A stretch of DNA of 64,000 nt from Dendrobium chrysotoxum. Lineage: Eukaryota; Streptophyta; Magnoliopsida; Asparagales; Orchidaceae. Position numbers and translations under genes: made by a program. The notes under the pieces were generated by a model. The model saw only the letters and a list, made by a program, of their open reading frames with translations, made no database searches and was not told the DNA's origin. Location of the stretch: assembly GCA_019925795.1 (NCBI GenBank), contig CM034309.1, forward strand, positions 17,106,729 through 17,170,728. Reading direction: 5' to 3'. This document shows, in pieces, positions 21,906-30,786 of the stretch (position 1 is the stretch's first letter; each line of letters begins with the position of its first letter).

Positions 21906-23723
21906 TCACAGGTTAGCTTTGGGAACCCAAGTGAGTTTGGGTTCCACTTTATGCTTACATGAATGAAATGTATGCATGTTATGCTGTGATGAATGTGATT
22001 TAGGTCTCCACACTAGATGTGTCCTATGGTGAATTGTGCACGTGCGGGCTATGTGACCTAGAATGCCACAAGAATAACATCTAACACCGAAAAATGGGTT
22101 CACTAATCTACGAGGGTGGTTGTGCCTATTTCTGGGTTTGGATAATGCATGCCATGCAGGTTTTGAATGAGATGGTTCACATGGTGGAGGCTAAAAAAAC
22201 TCAGCAAACGTAGGAGGTGTTTTATTATTTTCGAATGCATAAAATTTTTCATTTAAAAATTTATTCTCTTGGTTAAGGCTTGCATATTCAAATATCAATG
22301 TATGCTCATTACTACTTAGTTCCCCTGCTAGTTCTTCTTGTTCCTTAAATACATTCTCTAGTTCAACATGTGATGATTTCAAGGTATCGTGTGCAGTGGT
22401 TAACTCAATATACTTCTTATTTAATGCATCATATTCATCAAGCAAAGATATATGATCTTTATCCAAATCAGACAAATTTTTAACTACACTAGCATGCTCC
22501 TTTTGTAAAGTACTAAACTCAGTGTTAAGACTAACATACTTTTTCCTTAACTTACTATACGAGTCATGGATTTTTTCAGAAATAATAAGTAGTTCATCAT
22601 AAGACAGTTGACATACCTCTTCTTGATCTGATTGATCAAGATTATCATTATTCATAAGACATAGATTCGTTACCTCCTCCTCTGCTTCTTCTTCCGATGA
22701 TTCTGAGGCAGAGTCGGCCCAAAATGCTTTTTGTGTCTTAAATTTTCCCTTCTTGAACCTTGATATTTCCTCACCCTTTTCCTTGGTTTGATGAGTCTTG
22801 ATGTTGGGGCAATCAGCTCGGAGATGACCGGGTTTCCTGCACTCAAAGCAAATTGTGTCAGATACAACTTTAGTATGCTTTGAGCTTTTACCTTTGTTCC
22901 AATTTCTTTGATGACGGCGCTGCTTTCTTTTCATAAAATTTTTGAACTGATGAGTCATCAAGGCGATGTCGTCATCTTCCTCCACTGCTGAGCTGTCACT
23001 TTCAGAATTATTTACTTTTAAAGCCACCGTTCGCTCCTTCTTCTTTTCACCTGCATCACTTTGTCGTTGACTCACTCCTTTCTCGTAGGTAATGAGTGAC
23101 CCAAGTAAATTGTCAATAGAATAAACATTCAGGTCTTTTGACTCAGTTATTGTAGTGATTTTAGCATCATACGAGCTAGGCAAACATCGCAGTATTTTAT
23201 TTACTTTTTTCGAGTTAGACAACTCTCTCCCTAAAACATGCAGAGATGTTACAATCTGGGTGAATCAAGTGTACATGTCAGATATAGTTTCACTAGGTTT
23301 CATGCGGAATAGTTCGTAATCATGTAGCAGTATGTTCAACCTAGATTATTTGACCTCACTAGTTCCTTCGTACGTGATACACAGTTTGTCCCAAATTTGC
23401 TTACCAGTAGTACAAGTTGATACTCGCATATAGTCTTCTGATTTTAATGTGCAAAAGAAATAATTTAGACATTTAGCATTTAACTGTGCAAGTTCTCTAT
23501 CCTCAATGCTCCATTCATTAAACGATATTTCAGTTTTAATTCCATTTAACATACGAAATGGTGCAGAATAACCTTCTTGGACCAACATCCACATGCGATA
23601 GTCTAGAGACTGTAAAAATGTAGACATGCATATTTTCCAGAAATCAAACGGTATATTGTCAAATAAAGGTGGACGGGTTATAGAATAAACCTCCGCAGTG
23701 TTACCGTTACCAAATTGAGCCAT
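21906..23723 (-). pseudogene. gag of copia C2, broken by point stops
   Basis: Starts MAQFGNGNTAEVYS after the primer site. The capsid part runs to about codon 250. Premature stops occur at about codon 126 (CAA to TAA), near 23265 (CGA to TGA) and at 22191. A zinc knuckle CFECRKPGHLRADC is intact near 22800-22860. After it come an acidic Ser/Glu segment and a predicted coiled coil of about 130 residues. A second knuckle, CYSCGILGHIARTC, is intact near 22025-22085. The frame ends at a TGA at the same place as the gag stops of C0 and C1. Such a two-knuckle gag with a coiled coil between is longer than typical copia gag and resembles SIRE-type elements. Confidence 0.88.
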
Positions 23724-23764
23724 GGATCTTACGTTTCTAGGTTTTCTAAAACACTATTTTGAAA

Positions 23765-23780
23765 CCCCACTCTGATACCA
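23765..23780 (-). promoter_or_regulatory. Primer binding site of C2
   Basis: In sense orientation TGGTATCAGAGTGGGG lies two bases inside the 5' LTR. It is the initiator-Met-tRNA type and the best preserved primer site among the copia copies. Confidence 0.9.
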
Positions 23781-24560
23781 CTTGAAAGTACGAGAAGCAC
23801 CAAGAGGGGGGGGTGAATTGGTATTTTTAAAAAATCAATCCTAAATAAGAGTTCTACTTTTTTTGTATTTTTAAAGGATAACTCAACGAATAACGTGCGG
23901 AAGCAAGTACAGCGTTCACAACGACGATATTGGTAATTCAATTGTAACTTTCACAATACAAGATTTAAATTATGATTTTTCACCAAGTAATTTAACATAC
24001 TAATTAAGAGCATGAAAAATAAAGTACGGTAAAATGGAAAAAATACACCAGAGATTTTTATAGCGATTCGGTCACTTGACCTACGTCCACTCCCCGGAGT
24101 CCTCTACTCCGGGATTTGCACTAGTAAAAGTTGACTCTCCTTTTGCTCCCACAGCAAGGCGGAGAAGCCTTTACAATACTCACTTTCACCTCCCTTAGTG
24201 CGGCGGAATACCAAACGCTATGTCACCCTCCTGGTGACGGCAGCGGACCTTCTCCTTTTTCTCCCTCCTGGAGATGGCAGAGTACCTTGACGATGTTGAT
24301 CTTGAAGTGACTCTTCCCTCAAGAACTTTCCTGAGACTCCCCAAAGCCATAAGAGGAATAGAGCATGCAGCTAGCTTGGAGCCACCGTGTGATCCCCTCA
24401 CACTACTTCTCCCTCACGCTCAAGCTCACCTTCACCTTCCTCTCGCAAGCTCTGGATCTCTCCGAGGAAAAACTTCTTCTTCACAAATCTCCTTCTTCCC
24501 TCAAAGCCTCTCACAGCAAGAGGATAGACCAACAACTCCTTATAAAAAATTTTAAGTTAT

Positions 24561-24569
24561 TTTTATATC
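24561..24569 (-). promoter_or_regulatory. TATA-like element of C2 5' LTR
   Basis: GATATAAAA in sense lies just downstream of the dyad array, at the place expected for the U3 core promoter. The 3' LTR has the same at 15521-15530. Confidence 0.55.
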
Positions 24570-24610
24570 AGGCTTCAGAAAACCCTAAAGATTTCAACTT
24601 TTGCGCTTCT

Positions 24611-25445
24611 GTTCGTACAGTATGATATATAATCGTATAGTACGATCAGTTCAAGTACAACTCCATCCAGTACGAGCACAGACGAACAGCTATCGAGTTT
24701 ATACATATCGTACAGTATGATATGTATATCGTACAGGACGATAATGTTAATTCGTACTGTTCGTACAGGATGATCTGTGGGATGATGCCTGGGACGAAAA
24801 AATTCGTCTCTGCCAGTCGTCCAACACTCTACTAGTCGTACATTACGATTAGTTTATTTCAGAATGTCATCCTGTACGATACGAATATCGTCCAGGATGA
24901 ATAGAACAAAAAATCTTGGTTTCATCTGGTATGATCGATGGGATGACTGAAATCGTCTCTGTCAGTCGTCCAGCACTCCACTAAACCTACAGTATGATTA
25001 GTTCATTTCATGATAACGTCTTATACGATACGAATATCGTCCAGGACGAACAGAACAAAAAATCTTGGTTTTGTCTGTTACGATCGAAGGGATGAATGTA
25101 ATCGTCTCTGTCTATCGTACGGTACGATATATCATTATACAGTACGATCGACATTAAATAAGAAACCAACGTTTATTTCTTGATTACAGGAGATAATTTT
25201 GGTAAGTATTCAATTAATCATACCGTACGATCAGCATCGTACAGTACGATCAATTTATGAAATCAAAATTAGGAACTTACCAAACTTATTCTGGCGGCTA
25301 GGGTTTTTCAATTTAATCTTATCGTACAGTACGATAAGGATCGTACAGTACGATTAGATTACAAAGTTAATCATCTGAAAAATAGCCGTTAGCCTGAGTA
25401 TTATTAATTAATCGTACAGTATGATTTTAAATCGTACAATATGAT
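24611..25445. promoter_or_regulatory. Dyad array in C2 5' LTR (U3)
   Basis: About a dozen 15-bp quasi-palindromes ATCGTACAGTACGAT and variants are present, many in pairs. Examples are 25321-25335 with 25340-25354 (4-bp spacer) and 25411-25425 with 25431-25445 (5-bp spacer). Pairs near 24613 and 24707 have 5 and 6 bp. The array lies upstream of the TATA-like element. Confidence 0.88.
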
Positions 25446-25754
25446 ATTCTTAAAAAAATTTTAACATTTAAAACAAATCTCCCCCTGTGTGTGTGCATGG
25501 TTGCTCCTTTCAGATACATGCTTATGCGGCAGACTTAAGAAAATAAAAATAAAGAAATAAAAATTACAGACTTTTTAACATCCTATTCTACCTGGTTTGA
25601 GTCTCCAGTAACCTTGAGCAGTGTGCATCTGAGCTGAAATATTAGTGCTCATATACAAGGATAAGCATTTGTAATCTAAAGGAAGTCCATATGGATTCAG
25701 TAAGTATTAGTTGTCACCATCAAAATTAAGTTCTCGGGATCCTGGATTTCAACA

Positions 25755-25759
25755 TATAG
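25755..25759. repeat. Target-site duplication of C2, right copy
   Basis: TATAG directly follows the LTR end CAACA and equals the left copy. Confidence 0.9.
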
Positions 25760-25837
25760 GATGCTGATAGAAGACTTATACCTAATAGATGGATTAACTG
25801 GGATGATCATATGGGGAGAAAACTTGCTTTATTCAGA

Positions 25838-26386
25838 GGATCGAAACTGGGATGATTGTATAATGGGTGTAGGAATTTGCCCATAATAAAGGATCAAAAC
25901 TGGGATGATCATGTAATGGGTGTAGAAATTGGCCCACTATAGAGGATCGAAACTGGGATGATCGTATAATGGGTGTAGGAATTGGCCCATTACAGAGGAT
26001 CAAAACTGGGATGATCGTATAATGGGTGTAGGAATTGGCCCACTACAGAGGATCGAAACTGGGATGATCGTATAATGGGTGTAAGAATTGGCCCACTACA
26101 AAGGATCAAAACTGGGATGATCGTACAATGGGTGTAGGAATTGGCCCACTACAGGGATCAAAATTGGGATGATCGTATAATGGGGGTAGAAATTGGCCCA
26201 CTATAGAGGATTGAAACTGGGATGATCGTATAATGGGTGTAGGGATTGGCCCACTATAGAGGATCAAAACTGGGATGATCGTATAATGGGTATAGGAATT
26301 AGCCCATTATAGAGGATTGAAACTGGGATGATCGTATAAAGGGTGTAGGAATTAGCCCACTACAGAGGATCAAAATTGGGATGATG
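25838..26386 (-). repeat. 53-bp minisatellite in 3' noncoding region of gypsy G
   Basis: About ten units of roughly 53 bp, each starting GGATCRAAACTGGGATGATC and containing TATAATGGGTGTAGGAATT on the plus strand. Units differ by a few bases, so the array is moderately old. It lies between the integrase end and the 3' LTR of G. Beyond it to the pol end (26387-26596) is unremarkable noncoding sequence. Confidence 0.88.
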
Positions 26387-26596
26387 CTAGGATGGTACCA
26401 CAAAGGGCGTGCTCCACCACTAGCAAGTCTAATCCTAAGGTAGGGAAGAATCTTAACCTTAAGGAGAAGAGAACGAGAGTCGATTAATCGATTTGTTTTT
26501 TGAACATTTCAAATATAAATTTTATAGTAGAAATATGATTGAACATAATTAACTCAAAACATCGCAATATTTTATTGATTGAAAATTTGATCTACA

Positions 26597-28861
26597 TCAA
26601 GCATAGTATTTCTTAAGGAAACACCCGTTGACAGGTAACATTGGATGATTTCCTTTACAATCAACCAGCTGATATGAGCCTCCTTCGTAGACTATCTCTA
26701 CAACTAAGGGTCCTTACCAGGTTGGTTTAAACTTCCCACCGATCTTTCGGTGGGCTAAGATAGGCCTTCGAAGAACTAAGACCAAGTCTCCTACTTGGAA
26801 GGTCCTAGGTCGCACTAACTTATCATGAGCTTGAACCATCTGAGCCTTATATAATTCTAAAATTTGCTGAGCTTGGAGACGTCGCTCCTCGAGGCCCTCA
26901 AGTTCTTCTAACCGGAGTTTTGCATTCTATTTAGTTGTGATTTGATTTTGGATTGCAACTCTGAGCGAGTGAATTTGTTCTTCGAGGGGGAGTACGGCCT
27001 CGGACCCATAAACTAGTGCAAACAGAGTGGATTAGATTTGGGTTCTATAGTTGGTCCGATAGGCCCAAAAAGCTTCCACCAACCTCTCATCCCATTGACG
27101 CTTGTTATCATCAAAGGTCTTTTAGATAATCTGCACCAAAGTCTTATTGAAGGCCTCAGCCAACCCGTTAGCCCGAGGGTAATAGATTGTTGAGTATCTC
27201 CAATCGATGTTATGGCGTCTTACAAAATTGTTAATTTTTGTAAACTTGAAGGCGGACCCGTTATCGGATATAATTTTGTGAGGGACACCAAATCGATATA
27301 CCATATGGTCACAAAAGAAATTTAAAACATGGAGTGATGTTACATTGCGTAAGGGAATTACTTCTGCCCACTTTGAGAAAGAATCAATCACAGCTAATAT
27401 AAAATGATGACCCTTCGAAGAAGGAGGGTCAATCGGCCCGATAACGTTTGTGCCCTAACTTTCGAAGGGCCACGAAGCTATCGTGGGATGCAATACATTA
27501 GGCGGCTGATATAAGACAACACCATGGACCTGGCATTGATGATAACATTTTGTAGCATTCATGCAATCGTCAACCATTATAGGCGAGTAATATCCAATTC
27601 TTTTAATTTTTAACTTCATTTTTGGACCCAATTGATTAGCACCACATAGTCCAAAATGGGCTTCATTAATGATCTTCAGGGCTTCTTGTTTGTCTAAACA
27701 ATGTAGCCACATCTAATCAAATGAGCAGTGGTATAGTGCATTATTGACTAGTACGTAGGATAGGGCACATTTCTTAATTTGGTTGGCAAGGGACTTATCC
27801 TAGGGGAGCTTGCCTTCTTGGAGATAGTCGATTAATGATTATCTCCAATCGTCGGCTTCCTTAATTGCCAAAGAGTCAGAAAGGATCTGGGAAGAGTGCT
27901 TGTTAATGTGCTCCAAATCTATGGGAGATAGGACCAGACGACCTTGAATCTCTTTGGGAATGGAGTCTTCTTCTGGGCATGCAAATTTCTTTACAAGTTT
28001 TGCTAAGGCATCCGTCATAGAGTTTCTTCCACAGGGAACCCTATACACAATTACGACAGGAATCTGCTCGAGCAGATGACTGGTGTACTGGTGGTACTTG
28101 AGGAGATTAGGATTTAAAACCATATAGGTTCCTGTAATCTGGTTGATTACCAGTTGGGAATTCCCAAAGATTTTAATCTCTTCAATCTCCATCAGGATTG
28201 CAATTTCCAAGCGGGTTATGAGAGCTTCGCATTCAACCTCATTATTTGTGCAAGGCTCTGATAAATGGTAGGAAAAGTGCATCATCCCCTTCCATGGTGT
28301 TATGAAAATTAGCCCAATTTCGGCTTTTTCAGGGGTTATACATTTTTGGATTTTACCCCGTTGAGAGGACGCCGCACCATCAAAGTATAACTCCTAGATA
28401 GGGTCATTGGATTCCCTTAAACTCATGATTTGTTCGTCAGGTAAATCATCATTCAAAGAAGAATCCGTCGGTAGTAGGTATGCTGCAAGGAAGTCGGCAA
28501 TGGCCTATCATTTTACTGCACGCAGGGGAATGAATGTGATTTCAAATTGGAGTAGTATCATAGACCATCGAGCCAAACGTCCTGATAGTGTAGGTCGGGT
28601 CATAAGATATTGCAAAGAATTGACCTTAGAGATCAAACTAATTGAATGAGATAGTATGTAATGTCTTATTTTCTGGGATGGAAAAGCTAAAGCAAGGCAA
28701 TGCTTCTGAATTGAAGGATATCGGATTTCTGTGGGAAGAAGCCTTCGACTAAGGAAATAGAGAGCATTCTCTTTCCCTTCATCATTCAAATGAGCTAACA
28801 AGGCACCTAAAGATTCATCTAGGGCCGCAATGTAAAGAATCAAAGGTTTCCCCAGAATTGG
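26597..28861 (-). pseudogene. pol 3' part of gypsy G (RNase H, second RNase H, integrase), broken
   Basis: The RT-linked RNase H runs from the C1 insertion point to about 28510 (YIAALDESLGALL and ENALYFLSRRL). After a stop, a second RNase H follows (about 28395-27985) with YFDGAAS, TNNEVECEAL, GNSQL and DALAKL. The GNSQL site normally reads GDSQ, so one catalytic Asp is now Asn. Integrase zinc region about 27680-27530 has lost a His (ANQ for SHQ). The core keeps Asp (VIDSFSKWAE), Asp (SDNGSAF) and Glu (GLAEAFNKT). The C-terminal domain has GDLVLVLRRP and GPLVVEIVYEGGSYQL, ending KKYYA. Several stops interrupt the frame. The frame continues into 39906-39714 across the C1 insertion. Confidence 0.88.
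28857..28861. repeat. Target-site duplication of C1, left copy
   Basis: ATTGG directly precedes the LTR start TGTTGTAAATC. The same five bases follow the 3' LTR. Confidence 0.9.
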
Positions 28862-29136
28862 TGTTGTAAATCTGGTTTTAAAGGTTATGGTTTTGACGAT
28901 AGCAAACATTTCTATCTCTGATTGCCTATTTAATCTTTTAGGTACACAGGATCAATTACAAGTTCAAGCTAGTCCAAGATCGAGTAAGTTTGTTTTAAAA
29001 TTTAGGTCCAATGTACTATTTTCATTTTATTGAGTCAAATGTCTATGTAACTGATCCCCTAGCTAAGTAACCTTGCACATATACACTCAGGGGGAGAGTT
29101 TTAGTGAATTAGAGTTTTTGTTCAAATTTTATTCTG

Positions 29137-29937
29137 ATCATCCCGGATGATATTCACATAATCCTGAAAGATCCAGTGAAAATAGAAACCCTAATTAGGA
29201 GATCATGTTAAGTCAGTTTGATTAAGCTGATCGTCCTGGATGATCTCAATATCGTACATGATGATAGGTTTAAATAAAAAATTCTCAGCCGTCAGATCAA
29301 GTTAGGCAAGTTTTATTATAAGAGATTTGATCTGATCATCCCGGGCGATACGTGTATCATCCTAGATGATCCATTACAATCATACCTAAATTAGTCTGGT
29401 GATTAAGGAAAGTAATTAGGGTTTGATTGATTGGATCATATCATCCTGGATGATTACAGGATCGTACGGGACGATGTGTTAAAAATCCTGACCATCTAGT
29501 GCCTATCACATGTACGTCCAGAGCTGTGTGCAGGATGATAATCCCATTTTTGAACTAATCGTACGGGATGATATCCATATCATCCCAGATGATCAAGTCA
29601 TTTTAAAATGATCCAGTATGTTCTGACCTGTACATCCAGAGTTGTGAACCAGATAATTTTGGCACTTTTTAAACTAATCGTACAGGACGATAAACATATC
29701 ATCCTGGATGACCAAGTTATTTTGAGATCATCCAAGACAAGTTCCACTGGATGACCAGAGCGGTCTTCTAGATGAAATTATTGATTTACACAAATCATCC
29801 TGGATGATCGCAGAATCGTACGGGATGATCTGAATAATTTTTGTCTACTAATCGTCTAGAGGAACCAAATCGTCCAGGCTGATACATGTGATTTTGAACT
29901 GATCGTACAAGATGATCTGTTGATCATCCTGGATGAT
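29137..29937. promoter_or_regulatory. Paired-dyad array in C1 5' LTR (U3)
   Basis: Eight pairs of 15-bp quasi-palindromes (consensus ATCRTCCnGGAYGAT or with GTAC half-sites). Left members start at 29137, 29230, 29335, 29440, 29558, 29677, 29794 and 29902. In every pair the second member starts exactly 21 bp later, after a 6-bp spacer of unrelated sequence. The members within a pair vary, so this is not a simple tandem repeat of one long unit. The array ends about 40 bp before the TATA-like element. Confidence 0.9.
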
Positions 29938-29978
29938 ATGTGCTGACCAGTTGAGATTTAGGGCAATTTTGAGCCCTC

Positions 29979-29987
29979 CTTTAAAAG
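29979..29987 (+). promoter_or_regulatory. TATA-like element of C1 5' LTR
   Basis: CTTTAAAAG stands where C3 and C4 have CTATAAAAG in sense orientation, after the shared GAGCCCTC. It marks the probable U3 core promoter, with the GA tract starting about 55 bp downstream. Confidence 0.6.
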
Positions 29988-30041
29988 ATCAATTTTTTCT
30001 AACAAGAAAAATCTTTTGCCACATTCCTTTCTCGAGAAACC

Positions 30042-30043
30042 TT

Positions 30044-30085
<42 letters not shown>

Positions 30086-30102
30086 TTGGGGGAGAGAGAG
30101 AG
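30042..30102 (+). repeat. GA microsatellite in C1 5' LTR
   Basis: Interrupted (GA)n tract in the presumed start of the transcribed leader. The 3' LTR has a shorter one at 39059-39095. Confidence 0.85.
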
Positions 30103-30233
30103 GATCTTGTGAGGGAGAGTTTGAGAGGGATTCACAAAGGTTGCTACAAGCAAGGATCAAATTTGTCTTCTCCGTTCATCATCTCTCATCTTGTCGGTGT
30201 TTTCTGTGGGAGGATCGTTCACAAGAAGATCTG

Positions 30234-30364
30234 GGTTCTCTGCTCGCTTCAGGAGGAAGTGAAAGGAGTTCAGGTTCTCTGCCTGCTTCAGGAGGAAGCA
30301 AAAGGAGTCCGGGTTCTCTGCCTGCTTCAGGAGGAAGTGAAAGGAGTTCAGGTTCTCTGCTTCA
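30234..30364 (+). repeat. 39-bp leader tandem repeats in C1 5' LTR
   Basis: Three to four units of GGTTCTCTGCCTGCTTCAGG plus AGGAAGTGAAAGGAGTTCA with few differences. The 3' LTR has a similar set at 39208-39345. C3 and C4 carry two to four units in reverse orientation. Confidence 0.88.
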
Positions 30365-30733
30365 CAAGGTTGGTGGAAAGGCATTTTGTACAGGCTCTCC
30401 ACCTTGCTGTGGGAGTAGAAGGATAATCACTTTTGTATTAGTGCAATACCCAGAGGGGAGGCTCCGAGGAGTGGACGTAGGTCAAGTTGACCGAACCACA
30501 ATAAAATCTGGTGTGCTCTTTCTGATTATTTTTTGCACTTTATATTTCTGTTATTATCTGCTTGGGTGATATCTGTGGTTGATCTTTTCATTTATGTGTT
30601 TACTTATTTCTGCTGCAAATTATCGAAAGATCTTTCCTGTTGCTCATGAATTTTTTAAAATAACCAATTCACCCCTCTTGGTTAGCCTCGGGACTAGTTC
30701 ATCAAGGCTTAACATCCCTATCGAACTTTCAAG

Positions 30734-30749
30734 TGGTATCGAAGCGGGA
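30734..30749 (+). promoter_or_regulatory. Primer binding site of C1
   Basis: TGGTATCGAAGCGGGA begins two bases after the LTR end. It is the initiator-Met-tRNA type with CA changed to GA in the middle. Confidence 0.85.
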
Positions 30750-30786
30750 TCCAAAAATTAAGTTTGAAAACTTTTGAATTTGATCC

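Larger units (their letters stand above)
14762..25754 (-). mobile_element. Ty1/copia LTR retrotransposon C2 (complete, decayed)
   Basis: Two LTRs of about 1.95 kb flank gag, pol and ORF3 on the minus strand, bounded by a perfect 5-bp TSD. Order in sense: LTR 23783-25754, primer site, gag, protease, integrase, RT, RNase H, dyad array, TATA box, ORF3, polypurine tracts, LTR 14762-16700. The LTR sequence differs from the C1/C4 family except near the 3' end and primer site, so it is a second subfamily. Premature stops, a frameshift and a stop in place of the integrase catalytic Glu make it non-autonomous now. Confidence 0.92.
23783..25754 (-). repeat. 5' LTR of copia C2
   Basis: Bounded by TGAAAG and CAACA with the TSD outside. 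It contains, in sense order, the dyad array, a TATA-like GATATAAAA at 24561-24569, a leader with a block reading CCGAATCGCT and GACCTACGTCC in related forms, a G run of 8, and the end at the primer site. The leader block is shared with the C1 family although the rest of the LTR is not. Confidence 0.92.
30042..30569 (+). other. Open frame over GA tract and leader repeats of C1 LTR
   Basis: An open frame of 175 codons translates the GA tract as Arg-Glu repeats and the 39-bp leader repeats as four 13-residue units of the type SGSLPASGGSERS. The 3' LTR keeps part of the same frame open (39182-39469). The period is a multiple of three, so expansion preserves the frame. Coding is unproven, and a low-complexity leader is the simpler reading. 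Confidence 0.25.
28862..30731 (+). repeat. 5' LTR of copia C1
   Basis: TGTTGTAAATC to CGAACTTTCA. In order it holds the dyad array (U3), a TATA-like element, a GA tract, three to four 39-bp leader repeats, a block with GACCGAACCAC, the CCCCTCTTGG motif and the 3' end before the primer site. Against the 3' LTR about 11 per cent of positions differ in the first 215 bp compared by eye, nearly all transitions. Confidence 0.92.

Noticed and set aside
25838..26386. CRISPR-like array of repeats
   Set aside because: The units are contiguous 53-bp repeats without unique spacers, in a plant retroelement. It is a minisatellite.
30042..30102. Arg-Glu repeat protein
   Set aside because: The (RE)n residues are a translation of a GA microsatellite in the LTR leader.
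30734..30749. Fragment of a tRNA gene
   Set aside because: Only the 3' complement of a tRNA is present, at the LTR edge. It is a primer binding site.
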